Part shown: in pieces, positions 7,488 through 15,286 of the stretch
How the letters are laid out: every line of letters starts with the position of its first letter
Numbering within the stretch: the first letter of the stretch is position 1
From: Balneolales bacterium
Lineage (GTDB): Bacteria; Bacteroidota; Rhodothermia; Balneolales; HLUCCA01
Length of the DNA: 15,286 nt
Reading direction: 5' to 3'
Assembly: GCA_022565415.1 (NCBI GenBank)
Contig: JAIUMT010000045.1
Coordinates: 1 to 15,286, forward strand
The notes under the pieces: generated by a model
The model's database searches: none
Seen by the model: only the letters and a program-made list of their open reading frames with translations
What the model was told of the DNA's origin: nothing
Made by a program: the position numbers and the translations under genes

Positions 7488-8276
7488 TTATGCCGACTTT
7501 CTGAACCAAAGAAGGCCCAAAAAGATACCTAAAAAAGTTAGAGTTAGTAGTCCGCCAAGTTTCATAATGTTGATCGCATTGGGGACGTATGATCGAGAGT
7601 CTGGGTCGAATGTATAGCAAAATAGCAAGATACGATCCATACTTGTGCCAATTTTTCCATCTGCCGCGTCGAATAAAGCGTTTCTTAAATTTAGCTCGGT
7701 GTATTCAATTCCGTAGAGGTATCGGGTAATCATGCCATCCGGACTGACAAACATAATTGAAGATCCATGCAGAAACTCTTGGGCTTCATCGCTCCATTTA
7801 AAACCATACCCCAGTGCTTGGGTCATTCGATCGATATTTTGCTGATCTGCTGTGAGGAAGTGCCATCCTTCTGTAACCTCAGGTTTACCTAATAGTCTTA
7901 GGTAACTTTCTTTATTTTCTCTGGCTAGCTCAAAGCTTTCGTCAGGATCTATACTAAAGGTCAGTACTTCGAACTCTTTTCCTACTTGCCAGGCCAAATC
8001 TTGCAAGCCGTAAGTTACACCATTTAAGATCAGATTGCACAGCATCGGGCATTCGTAGTAAATGGGGGTGATTATCAAAGGCTTTCCACGCGACAAAAAT
8101 TCGTCAAAGCGCACTTCTTCGCCTTGCTCATTAATGAATGTAATATCGCCTGGAATCTTATCTCCCAATTTTTCGGTAATACCGACATCACGAAGCTCAG
8201 GAGGCAAGTTATTTGCCTGTGCCGCAACAATTGGTACTAACCCGAAAACTAGTAATATGAGAAACAGTATTCGCAT
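7488..8276 (-). CDS. SCO1/SenC family copper chaperone
   Basis: Thioredoxin-fold protein on the outer face of the inner membrane that delivers copper to, or reduces, the CuA site of oxidase subunit II. I start it at the ATG at 8276 (262 residues); the preceding codon is TTG, which gives a spurious MM start. Residues 1-20 form a signal peptide ending near VAAQA. The copper-binding motif CPMLC gives C76 and C80, and the partner histidine is H170 in FLHGSSIMFVSPDG. A hydrophobic segment near residues 240-257 followed by RKSA predicts a C-terminal membrane anchor, so the domain would be tethered at the C-terminus. Its place directly before the CuA subunit fits its job. It follows the small upstream gene by 5 bases. 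Confidence 0.93.
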   Translation of the reverse strand: MRILFLILLVFGLVPIVAAQANNLPPELRDVGITEKLGDKIPGDITFINEQGEEVRFDEFLSRGKPLIITPIYYECPMLCNLILNGVTYGLQDLAWQVGKEFEVLTFSIDPDESFELARENKESYLRLLGKPEVTEGWHFLTADQQNIDRMTQALGYGFKWSDEAQEFLHGSSIMFVSPDGMITRYLYGIEYTELNLRNALFDAADGKIGTSMDRILLFCYTFDPDSRSYVPNAINIMKLGGLLTLTFLGIFLGLLWFRKSA

Positions 8277-8281
8277 CAAAG

Positions 8282-8656
8282 TTATTGATTATAGTCGTCT
8301 AAAATGAGGGTAAAAGCTGAGTCAACAGGAACTCTGAACGTCCCTGCGTTTTCGTCAACGACATCAAATGTGGTTAAAATCTGATTGTCTTTAGCGCGAA
8401 GATCGTCAAGTTCGTAAAACTGGGCATTAATGGCAGCTTCCTGGGATTTCTGAAACGCAGCGTATCTGAATAACACTATTGATGCTATAACAAGAAGTAG
8501 TGCAACAAAGATTCCTATAAAAAAGAATGCAAAGAGCTTTTTATAGTTGAGTTCGTCGTGAGAAGCGCCATAACGTATCGATTCTTGAACTTCTTCTTGC
8601 CCGAGAATATCTTCTTTACGTTCACCTTCTAATGGATCAAATTGTGTGTGAGACAT
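8282..8656 (-). CDS. Small single-helix membrane protein between actF and SCO
   Basis: I recognise no named family for this 124-residue protein. The N-terminal 45 residues are hydrophilic and acidic. One membrane helix follows (about residues 46-66, FIGIFVALLLVIASIVLF), and the remaining 55 or so residues would lie outside. The C-terminal part, DLRAKDNQILTTFDVVDENA then GTFRVPVDSAFTLIL, resembles, from memory, a tail seen in small proteins encoded before SCO and oxidase genes in other phyla, of the form LNSYGWVD..AGVVRIPIDRAM. It starts 9 bases after actF and ends 5 bases before SCO, so co-expression is nearly certain. It may link ACIII to the oxidase or help assembly; an ActG-like accessory subunit is another option. 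Function is inference only. Confidence 0.8.
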   Translation of the reverse strand: MSHTQFDPLEGERKEDILGQEEVQESIRYGASHDELNYKKLFAFFFIGIFVALLLVIASIVLFRYAAFQKSQEAAINAQFYELDDLRAKDNQILTTFDVVDENAGTFRVPVDSAFTLILDDYNQ

Positions 8657-8665
8657 AGTGTATTA

Positions 8666-9850
8666 TCAGTGTTTGCTTAGTGAAGCTTCAAGTTTAGGGT
8701 CGTTGTTCGCAACCATATTATTCTGACGGAACTTGTTGAAAAATAGTCCCATAAAAACGGATATCATTGTTACAAGCAGCGTTATGTCCAGCCAGTGAAT
8801 GCTGATATCACCCTTGTGAAGTACCGGCATGATAATCCAGTAAATTTCAACAAAGTGAAGTACAATAATCATAACAGCAACGCTACCAACGAGTTTCATA
8901 TTTGACTTAGCTTTTGCTGGTAACAACAAAATGAATGGGATAATGAACTTTCCAAATAGCAATGCCCATGCTATGGTGGCGTATCCATTCTCAAACCTAT
9001 TGTAAAACCAAAGAATCTCTTTCGGGAAGTTCGCATAGTAAATCAGGAAGTACTGTCCGAAGGCTATGTAAGCATAAAATACGGTGAAACCAAAAAATAA
9101 CAGCGTCATATCTCGTAAATGTGCTTCTTTAATGGTGTTTGCAAGCAGACCTTTGCTTCGAAGGTACAATGCCATCAAAATAACTACGGCAAAAAATACC
9201 TGAAAACTCATCGAGAAGAAGTAAACACCAAACATGGTAGAGAACCAAGCCGGATCTAAAGACATCATCCAGTCGAAGGCAGCAAATGCTACAGTGAAAG
9301 CAAATAAAAAGACACCCGGAGCACTTACTTTACGTTGGGATGTATCAATGCCCCAGTCGCCGGTTTCGTCCATTTTAGTTGCATTCGCATAGAGTTTGTA
9401 TCCCAAAAATCCCCATACAGCGAAGTAGATCACATTTCGGATAATAAAAAAGGTCTGATTCAAATACGGGGTTTTGTCTGCAATTAACTGATCTTTCGCT
9501 AAAACAGCTTCATCCATCCACAAATACAGGTAATCCATTCCAAAAAGGATTGGAACAAACAAAAAGCCCAATATATAGATGTAGGATGCAAACGTTTCTG
9601 GAATTCGTCGCAGTGTTACTCCATACTCAGAACGTGTAATGTGATGAATCATTACAAAGAATAATGATCCCAAGGAGATACTAATGATAAAAACAAAACT
9701 GGTGAGATAGGAGAAGAAGAACTGACGGGTGTCGGTAAAAAGTCCTGCTATACTCAGTAGTCCGGCAATGGCTGCAATACCAAAAAAGAGTTTATGGGTA
9801 TTGGCCGTTTCCGGGTACGTTAGATTGTCTATTAATTTTGCGTGATGCAT
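8666..9850 (-). CDS. actF: Alternative complex III subunit ActF (NrfD-like)
   Basis: Integral membrane subunit of the quinol-oxidising complex ACIII and a paralogue of ActC in the NrfD/PsrC superfamily. The 394 residues contain about ten hydrophobic helices, fitting the two four-helix bundles plus two helices known for the family. Segments that support ActF are SLGSLFFVMIHHITRSEYG near residues 60-78, FVPILFGMDYLYLWMD near 97-112, and SAPGVFLFAFTVAFAAFDWM then MSLDPAWFSTMFGVYFF around 175-210. In known ACIII structures quinol is bound at ActC, so ActF is thought to be structural and possibly part of a proton path. The ATG at 9850 lies 30 bases past the actE stop. Confidence 0.93.
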   Translation of the reverse strand: MHHAKLIDNLTYPETANTHKLFFGIAAIAGLLSIAGLFTDTRQFFFSYLTSFVFIISISLGSLFFVMIHHITRSEYGVTLRRIPETFASYIYILGFLFVPILFGMDYLYLWMDEAVLAKDQLIADKTPYLNQTFFIIRNVIYFAVWGFLGYKLYANATKMDETGDWGIDTSQRKVSAPGVFLFAFTVAFAAFDWMMSLDPAWFSTMFGVYFFSMSFQVFFAVVILMALYLRSKGLLANTIKEAHLRDMTLLFFGFTVFYAYIAFGQYFLIYYANFPKEILWFYNRFENGYATIAWALLFGKFIIPFILLLPAKAKSNMKLVGSVAVMIIVLHFVEIYWIIMPVLHKGDISIHWLDITLLVTMISVFMGLFFNKFRQNNMVANNDPKLEASLSKH

Positions 9851-9880
9851 ACGATTTCAGAGGTATGTTTGTAAACTGGT

Positions 9881-10534
9881 CTATTGAACGGCACTTGCCG
9901 CGTTAATACTTCTTAGTTCTGTTGATTCAAATGCAATTTCAGGATCAACTCCCAACCGGTTCAAATCGCTTTCTGTTACATTCTGGCTTCGCTGAAGTGC
10001 GCGGATGTAGGCTACAATGGCCCAACGGTCTTCAACCGGAATCTGGTGGCGATACGATGGCATAGAACGAACACCATTGTACATGGAGCTATACAGTTCA
10101 CCATCGGGCATCTCTAATATACGGTCTTCGTAGAAGGATGGAGGCGGAACATAGCCATATCCAATAACTAATCCGTCGCCTACCCCTGTACCACCGTGGC
10201 ATGGTGTGCAGTAGATATCATAACGCATTCGACCGCGCTCAATGAACTCACGACTAACAGTGACAGGAATCCGGTCTACATAGTCTCCTGATGCGTTCAC
10301 ACCCTGATGGTAGGCTACGTCTACTGCGAGCTGTCCACGAGCAACGGTTCCCTCAATCGGAAGTCGATCGGCACGATTATCTTCAAAAAATGGGTTTTTA
10401 GCCTGTGCAGTGAATTTCTCTTGCCAGTCCATGTTTGGATTCGGGTGAATTGGCGGCTTTTCTGATGGCATACCCTGACATCCTGCCAGAACCACTACAG
10501 TCGCCAACGTTAAGAAATAATTTTTAGTAAACAT
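9881..10534 (-). CDS. actE: Alternative complex III subunit ActE, monoheme cytochrome c lipoprotein
   Basis: Membrane-attached c-type cytochrome on the periplasmic side of ACIII, and a candidate exit point for electrons to the oxidase. The 217-residue protein begins with a lipoprotein signal; the lipobox VLAGC places the lipidated cysteine at C19. One heme motif, CTPCH (C109, C112, H113), lies in RMRYDIYCTPCHGGTGVGDG, and M158 in VRSMPSYRHQIP is the likely axial methionine. The segment DRWAIVAYIRALQRSQ is the closing helix of a class I cytochrome c fold. A long N-terminal stretch containing NPFFEDNRADRLPIEGTVAR is typical of ActE. It lies between actD and actF with gaps of 26 and 30 bases. 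Confidence 0.95.
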   Translation of the reverse strand: MFTKNYFLTLATVVVLAGCQGMPSEKPPIHPNPNMDWQEKFTAQAKNPFFEDNRADRLPIEGTVARGQLAVDVAYHQGVNASGDYVDRIPVTVSREFIERGRMRYDIYCTPCHGGTGVGDGLVIGYGYVPPPSFYEDRILEMPDGELYSSMYNGVRSMPSYRHQIPVEDRWAIVAYIRALQRSQNVTESDLNRLGVDPEIAFESTELRSINAASAVQ

Positions 10535-10560
10535 AAGTGCGGTATTAATACAGATCTTTA

Positions 10561-11103
10561 TTATTTCTCGATTGTTTCAATGTGAACAGCGCCTGCTGAT
10601 TCTAAAAACTGACGTGTTTTTGAAGCGTCGTACAGTGCGTCATCAGATTCAATCACAACGAAAAATCCGTCGTCAGTTGCTTTTTTGAATCGCTCTGAGT
10701 TGAACAACGAATTGTGAAGTTTTGGCAAATTGTTTAAGAAAAACATGCCAAATACAGCCCCAAATGCTGACAACAAGATGGTCAGTTCGAACGTGACAGG
10801 TATGAAAGCGGGGAGGTTTACAAAGGGTTTACCACTGATGTTGATGGGATATGCAATGCTGCTTGTCCAAATTTGTAGCGCTAAGCCACCCAGGAAGCCT
10901 ATCAAAGCATGACCCATAACGATAAAACCAAGTTTTGATGGTTTTAAGCCCATCGCATCATCCATACCATGAATTGGAAATGGACTATGGCAGTCGAATT
11001 TCTTGTAGCCGGCCTTGTTGGTGAGCTTGGCGGCCTTCATCAAATGTCCCGGGTTTTTAAACTCGGCCAGAATTCCGTGTGTTTTTTGTTCTATAGTACT
11101 CAT
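10561..11103 (-). CDS. actD: Alternative complex III subunit ActD (DUF3341)
   Basis: Small ACIII membrane subunit with two helices (about residues 58-80 and 98-125) and cytosolic ends. I use the ATG at 11103 (180 residues, MSTIEQKTHGIL); the codon before it is a TTG that yields a spurious MM start. The N-terminal domain reads like family members: GILAEFKNPGHLMKAAK, then AGYKKFDCHSPFPIHGMDDA, then LKPSKLGFIVMGHA. The C-terminal domain, FFVVIESDDALYDASKTRQF then LESAGAVHIETIEK, also fits. Its exact role is unknown, but it contacts ActC and ActF in ACIII structures. It sits 11 bases after the actC stop. Confidence 0.93.
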   Translation of the reverse strand: MSTIEQKTHGILAEFKNPGHLMKAAKLTNKAGYKKFDCHSPFPIHGMDDAMGLKPSKLGFIVMGHALIGFLGGLALQIWTSSIAYPINISGKPFVNLPAFIPVTFELTILLSAFGAVFGMFFLNNLPKLHNSLFNSERFKKATDDGFFVVIESDDALYDASKTRQFLESAGAVHIETIEK

Positions 11104-11114
11104 CAATCTCAGGC

Positions 11115-12530
11115 TTATTTAGTTTCGCTGCTAGTATCGATTTTTTTAATCTCATTTCCATCTTCATCATAGTAATGAGGATCTGCTTGTGGCATCACTA
11201 CCTTGATCTCTGACATTGCTACCATTGGTAAGAATCGAAGGAACAACAAGAAGTGACTGAAAAACAGACCGAATGTTCCAACATAAGTTAACACATCGAC
11301 CCAAGTAGGACTGTAGTAACCCCAAGATGCCGGAATATAGTCCTGCGCGAGGGATGTTACAGTAATTACGAATCGTTCGAACCACATACCAATGTTAACG
11401 ATTATCGAAAGGATAAATGATGCGGTAATACTTGTTCTCATCTTCTTGAACCAGAAGAACTGAGGTGTAATAACATTACATAAGAACATTGTCCAATAGG
11501 CCCATGCATACGGACCAAAAGCTCTGTTCACGAAAGCGAATTTTTCGTATTCGAACCCTCCGTACCAAGCAATAAAGAATTCCATTATGTAGGCAAAACC
11601 GACCATATTACCCGTCACAAGAATAATGATGTTCATTTTCTCGATGTGGTTAACGGTCATGATATCTTGCAAGTTATACAACTTCCGGGTGATGAGCATC
11701 AGCGTCATTACCATTGCAAAACCTGAGAAAACCGCACCAGCTACGAAGTAAGGAGGGAAGATGGTTGTGTGCCAACCTGGTATAATCGACACGGCAAAGT
11801 CAAACGATACAATCGTGTGAACCGATAGTACCAACGGTGTGGCGAGTCCGGCTAGAATCAGGTAAGCTTTCTCATAATGTTGCCACTGACGGTTTCCACC
11901 TGTCCAACCAAGAGCAAATCCACCATACAGTTTTTTGCCAAGAGCGCTTTTAACTCTGTCGCGCAGGGTAGCCAAGTCAGGAATCAATCCGACATACCAG
12001 AAAAGCAGGGATACAGTGAAGTATGTTGATACGGCAAATACATCCCACAAAAGAGGAGAGTTGAAGTTTGGCCACATCTGCATTTGGTTAGGGATCGGGA
12101 ATACCCAATAAATAACCCAGATTCTACCAACGTGAACGGCTGGAAAGATACCAGCACACATTACTGCGAAAATGGTCATGGCCTCAGCAAAACGGTTAAT
12201 CGCAGTACGCCAACCCTGTCTGAATAAAAATAATATCGCGGAGATCAGCGTTCCGGCATGGCCAATACCAACCCACCAAACGAAGTTAACAATAGCCCAT
12301 CCCCATCCAACAGGATTATTTAAACCCCAAACCCCGGTACCTTCCCAAATAAGGTAAACAAGCATGGCGAGTAATAAACCCAAAAGTAGGGTTGAAATAG
12401 CAAATACAATATACCACCAACGGGGTGCTGGCGTTTCGACAATATCACCGACCAGCGATGTAATACTACCGAAAGTATGATTCCCCTGTACTAATTCGGG
12501 TTCCGGTATATAGGTTGTTTTTTGACTCAT
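11115..12530 (-). CDS. actC: Alternative complex III subunit ActC (NrfD-like quinol-binding subunit)
   Basis: Polytopic NrfD/PsrC-family subunit where menaquinol is thought to be oxidised, next to the [3Fe-4S] cluster of ActB. The 471 residues carry about ten membrane helices. Recognisable blocks are WWVGIGHAGTLISAILFLFR (H91), FPAVHVGRIWVIYWVFPIPN (H133), NFNSPLLWDVFAVSTYF (D163) and SVHTIVSFDFAVSIIPGWHT, then TIFPPYFVAGAVFSGFAM. The histidines and D163 on the outer-facing helix ends are candidates for the quinol site; I infer this from the family and not from a structure of this protein. The C-terminal tail (PHYYDEDGNEIKK) is hydrophilic. The ATG at 12530 is 33 bases beyond the actB stop. 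Confidence 0.96.
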   Translation of the reverse strand: MSQKTTYIPEPELVQGNHTFGSITSLVGDIVETPAPRWWYIVFAISTLLLGLLLAMLVYLIWEGTGVWGLNNPVGWGWAIVNFVWWVGIGHAGTLISAILFLFRQGWRTAINRFAEAMTIFAVMCAGIFPAVHVGRIWVIYWVFPIPNQMQMWPNFNSPLLWDVFAVSTYFTVSLLFWYVGLIPDLATLRDRVKSALGKKLYGGFALGWTGGNRQWQHYEKAYLILAGLATPLVLSVHTIVSFDFAVSIIPGWHTTIFPPYFVAGAVFSGFAMVMTLMLITRKLYNLQDIMTVNHIEKMNIIILVTGNMVGFAYIMEFFIAWYGGFEYEKFAFVNRAFGPYAWAYWTMFLCNVITPQFFWFKKMRTSITASFILSIIVNIGMWFERFVITVTSLAQDYIPASWGYYSPTWVDVLTYVGTFGLFFSHFLLFLRFLPMVAMSEIKVVMPQADPHYYDEDGNEIKKIDTSSETK

Positions 12531-12563
12531 CTGAAATATTGATTTCTAGGTTTTATCCGTTTC

Positions 12564-15286
12564 TCAGGCTAATTTTTCGTTGGTATTTCTGATTTTGGCC
12601 AGGTAAGTGGTCCGCGGACGAACATTTAGCTCTTCTAGCAAAACGTAGTTTCTTTCGTTGCTCTTCGCTAGCGATACTACACTTTGTTTGTCTGTTAAAT
12701 CGCCAAATGTAATCGCGTCTGCAGGACAAGCTTGCTGGCAGGCCGTCTTCACAGAACCATCTTCAGGTTTAATAGAGTATCCTGTTTCCAGTTTTGTGTC
12801 TGATTTAGCACGTGTTAACCGCTGAACACAATATGTACATTTCTCCATCACACCACGGAATCGAATTGAAACATCCGGGTTCATGGCCATTTGAATCACT
12901 TCAGGATCATCGCCTTGTGTAAGGTATTCAACTGGATAGTTAAAGAAGTTGAAACGACGCACTTTGAAAGGACAGTTGTTTGCACAGTAACGTGTACCAA
13001 TACAACGGTTGTAGGTCATCTGATTCAAACCATCATCACTGTGGGTAGTTGCCGCAACTGGACAAACCTGCTCGCATGGGGCAAGTTCACAGTGCATACA
13101 AGTCACTGGTTGATGCACAATTTTTGCATCTCCATACTCATCACCGTTGAAATAGCGATCATTTCGCATCCAGTGCATTTCCCGGCCACGGCGTACTTCA
13201 TTCTTGCCAATTACAGGGATGTTATTCTCTGCCTGACATGCAATCGTACAAACACCGCAACCAATACAGGAGGTCAAGTCAATAGCCATTCCCCACTGAG
13301 GCTCTCTTTCAGGATATTTCTGAGCTTCAAAAAGCGTAATTGGGAATTCTGCATCGCCTTTCATGCCAGGAATGTATACCATATCAGCAGCAAAACGTGG
13401 ATCTTCGCGGTATCCTTCTAAAGATGCTTCACGAATAATTGGTCGACCTTCCATGCTGTGGTGGTCCTGAACACTGGCAATTTCATATCGATTGCCGGCA
13501 AGACGTACCGAAGCGTTGCTGAAATACAAAGAGTTAGTAGACGTTACCAAGCTGTTGGTGTCTACTCCAACCTGATTCGCTACTTTGCCAATTCCATCCC
13601 GACCATAGCCGGAGTAGATAGTGACCGAGTTGTCTGCATGTCCGGGAAGAACCCAGGCTGGCAGTTCTACAGAAGTACCATTGACTTCAATTCTAAGAAC
13701 ATCAACCGCAGTAACGCCAAATTTTCTTTTAGTAATACCTAGTTGGTCTGCAGTTGTAGGACTAACCAAAGCAACGTTATCCCAGGTGATTTTCGTAATC
13801 GGATCGGGGAGCTCTTGCAACCATCCGTTATTTGCAAATCGTCCGTCCCAGAGTTTTGGATCTGGCTTTATAACCAATTCGATGTCGCTGTCTGAAACAG
13901 TATTTACATCCGATAGGGTAGCGCTAATTGCATTTCGGAACGAACTGTTGATGGATGCATTTGCTGATCGGTAGTTTTGGTCGCCATGGAATCCGTCGTG
14001 AAGCAGAGTAGACCATTTGGTACTGAAATCACTACCTAAAATAGGGTCCCAGGTTGCTTTAACCTCTTCAGAAGCATCAATCGAGTTTCCTTTTACGATG
14101 GAGCCAAGTACTTCAATTTCGCTTTTCCCGCCGAACAAAGGCTGAATCATTGGCTGAATCACAGATGGCTTTCCTGTGAAATCGTAGCCATCACCCCAGT
14201 ATTCCAGGAAGTGCGCACGATTGATGTGCCAGGTCGATAATTTCGAAGTTTCGTCGAAATGATTTGCTAGATGTACGCTAAATGGTACGTTACCCAACGC
14301 CTGAGCAAAATCAATATCTGATGGTGAGGTAAATGCAGGATTTGTGCCGAGCATTACTACTGCATCGATGTTTCCAGCCTGCATGTCTGAGACAGTCTGT
14401 GCGAAAAGATCTTTTTGATTGGCCGTATCTGCGAAAGGTAACTCAAGATACTCAACAGTGTTACCAACGTTTCCAGCTGCGACGTTTATAGCCGCTACAA
14501 CCGCGTGAGTTTCAGCATCGTGATCGGCACCAGCCATTACGATGGATGACCCACCAGCGCTTTGGATTTCCTCGGCTAGTTCCTGAATCCAGGCATGACC
14601 CGAAAAGGAGTTCTCATAACCGCTGAAAGCAGCTAGGGAAGAGTATGAGTCAGATAATTTCGAGGCCAACGCATATAAAAAAGGTTTGATGTTACCTGTT
14701 TTGATGCGGAGTCTGTGGTCGGCATTCGAGCCGGTGAGGCTGTAGTTTGATTCGACTACGTAAAGTCTGTTAATGTCGTCTTCGGTACTTCTGATTCGAC
14801 GTCCATTGGCAAAAGCGCGGATGTTACGCACATTATCGGCGCCAGTGCCCATAAAATCGGCATCTAAACTGATAACAACCTTAGCGTTTTCCAATTTAGG
14901 AGCTACACGCAATTTGTTGCCAAATGCTATCTGGCTTCCCAAAAGCTGATTCTCTTCGCCGTATGGTTCATATGTAACCCAAGTTGCGTTACTGAACTTG
15001 GCTAGTGCCTCTCGCTTGAAACGATTTAAGGTCAGAGAAGAATTAGCTTCACTAATAAATGCAATGCGTTTGTCTGTTGGGAGGGTTTCGTTAGCAGCTG
15101 CGATGAAATCATTCCAGCTAGCATTCTCGCCATTGTGCTTAACAGATCGGCTTCTTTCTGGATCGTATAAATCTAGAATAGCTGCTTGGTGATGCGTGTT
15201 GGTTGCACCCATGCTAGATGGGTGTTCTTCGTTACCTTCAATTTTCGTCGGTCGACCAGAATTGGTCTCTACGAGTAATCCACTCA
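12564..15286 (-). CDS. actB: Alternative complex III subunit ActB, N-terminus outside window
   Basis: Large peripheral subunit joining a molybdopterin-oxidoreductase-like domain, which in studied ACIII holds no molybdenum, to a four-cluster ferredoxin domain. An ATG occurs at 15212, but the frame stays open to the edge and the 24 codons before it contain GRPTKIEGNEEHPSS, a conserved family motif, so the start lies outside. Numbering from that ATG, cysteine groups are C649/652/655/659, C705/708/713/717, C737/743/747 and C792/795/825/829. The third group, CIGTRYCANNC, has T740 where a cysteine is expected, which is the mark of the [3Fe-4S] site. That gives three [4Fe-4S] and one [3Fe-4S] clusters. 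Missing upstream are probably about 100 residues with any Tat signal. actA should precede it. Confidence 0.96.
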   Translation of the reverse strand, partial: SGLLVETNSGRPTKIEGNEEHPSSMGATNTHHQAAILDLYDPERSRSVKHNGENASWNDFIAAANETLPTDKRIAFISEANSSLTLNRFKREALAKFSNATWVTYEPYGEENQLLGSQIAFGNKLRVAPKLENAKVVISLDADFMGTGADNVRNIRAFANGRRIRSTEDDINRLYVVESNYSLTGSNADHRLRIKTGNIKPFLYALASKLSDSYSSLAAFSGYENSFSGHAWIQELAEEIQSAGGSSIVMAGADHDAETHAVVAAINVAAGNVGNTVEYLELPFADTANQKDLFAQTVSDMQAGNIDAVVMLGTNPAFTSPSDIDFAQALGNVPFSVHLANHFDETSKLSTWHINRAHFLEYWGDGYDFTGKPSVIQPMIQPLFGGKSEIEVLGSIVKGNSIDASEEVKATWDPILGSDFSTKWSTLLHDGFHGDQNYRSANASINSSFRNAISATLSDVNTVSDSDIELVIKPDPKLWDGRFANNGWLQELPDPITKITWDNVALVSPTTADQLGITKRKFGVTAVDVLRIEVNGTSVELPAWVLPGHADNSVTIYSGYGRDGIGKVANQVGVDTNSLVTSTNSLYFSNASVRLAGNRYEIASVQDHHSMEGRPIIREASLEGYREDPRFAADMVYIPGMKGDAEFPITLFEAQKYPEREPQWGMAIDLTSCIGCGVCTIACQAENNIPVIGKNEVRRGREMHWMRNDRYFNGDEYGDAKIVHQPVTCMHCELAPCEQVCPVAATTHSDDGLNQMTYNRCIGTRYCANNCPFKVRRFNFFNYPVEYLTQGDDPEVIQMAMNPDVSIRFRGVMEKCTYCVQRLTRAKSDTKLETGYSIKPEDGSVKTACQQACPADAITFGDLTDKQSVVSLAKSNERNYVLLEELNVRPRTTYLAKIRNTNEKLA

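Noticed and set aside
12891..13421. A 176-codon + strand open frame opposite actB
   Set aside because: It lies entirely antisense to the conserved iron-sulfur domain of actB, and its translation shows no domain-like pattern. It is a shadow of the real gene.
1..15286. CRISPR arrays, insertion sequences, tRNA or rRNA genes, phage genes
   Set aside because: I saw no direct repeat arrays, terminal inverted repeats, transposase-like frames or cloverleaf-type sequences. The window is packed with core respiratory genes.

Overview
The window carries a respiratory gene block. It holds most of an alternative complex III (ACIII, quinol:electron acceptor oxidoreductase) followed by a caa3-type cytochrome c oxidase, the two heme A biosynthesis genes ctaB and ctaA, and the 3' part of a class II fumarase. 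The ACIII-then-oxidase order, the cytochrome c fused to oxidase subunit II and the A2-type (YSHP) subunit I resemble what is known of Rhodothermus marinus. The moderate, AT-leaning composition, the lack of Shine-Dalgarno sequences before the starts and the Bacteroidota-like forms of CtaA and CtaB suggest a member of the Bacteroidota/Rhodothermota/Balneolota group. Balneolota is my guess from memory; no search was possible.

Layout. At the left edge, fumC runs on the + strand; its first codons lie outside the window. It converges on ctaB (- strand) across a hairpin terminator at 1352-1389. ctaB and ctaA diverge from a 176-base intergenic region. ctaA converges on the large - strand operon across a gene-poor gap (3452-3762) that ends in a second hairpin terminator. 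From 15286 down to 3763 the - strand carries, in transcription order: actB (its N-terminus is outside the window), actC, actD, actE, actF, a small one-helix protein, a SCO copper chaperone, then oxidase subunits II, I, III and IV. Gaps between these genes are only 4 to 47 bases, so one transcription unit is likely. actA (multiheme cytochrome) is expected just beyond the right edge.

How the parts fit. Menaquinol is oxidised at ActC. Electrons pass through the iron-sulfur clusters of ActB and/or the hemes of ActA and ActE, to the cytochrome c domain of oxidase subunit II, then CuA, heme a and the heme a3-CuB site where oxygen is reduced. SCO would load CuA. CtaB and CtaA convert heme B to heme O and then heme A for subunit I. 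Fumarase supplies the TCA cycle and is probably only a neighbour.

Nothing here looks like a wholly new system. The least explained items are the small membrane protein between actF and SCO, the asparagine at a usual heme-ligand position of CtaA, and the gene-poor gap at 3452-3762. Four reading frames that can be opened at TTG are better started at the next in-frame ATG (ctaA, subunit IV, SCO, actD), and both edge genes stay open to the window border.
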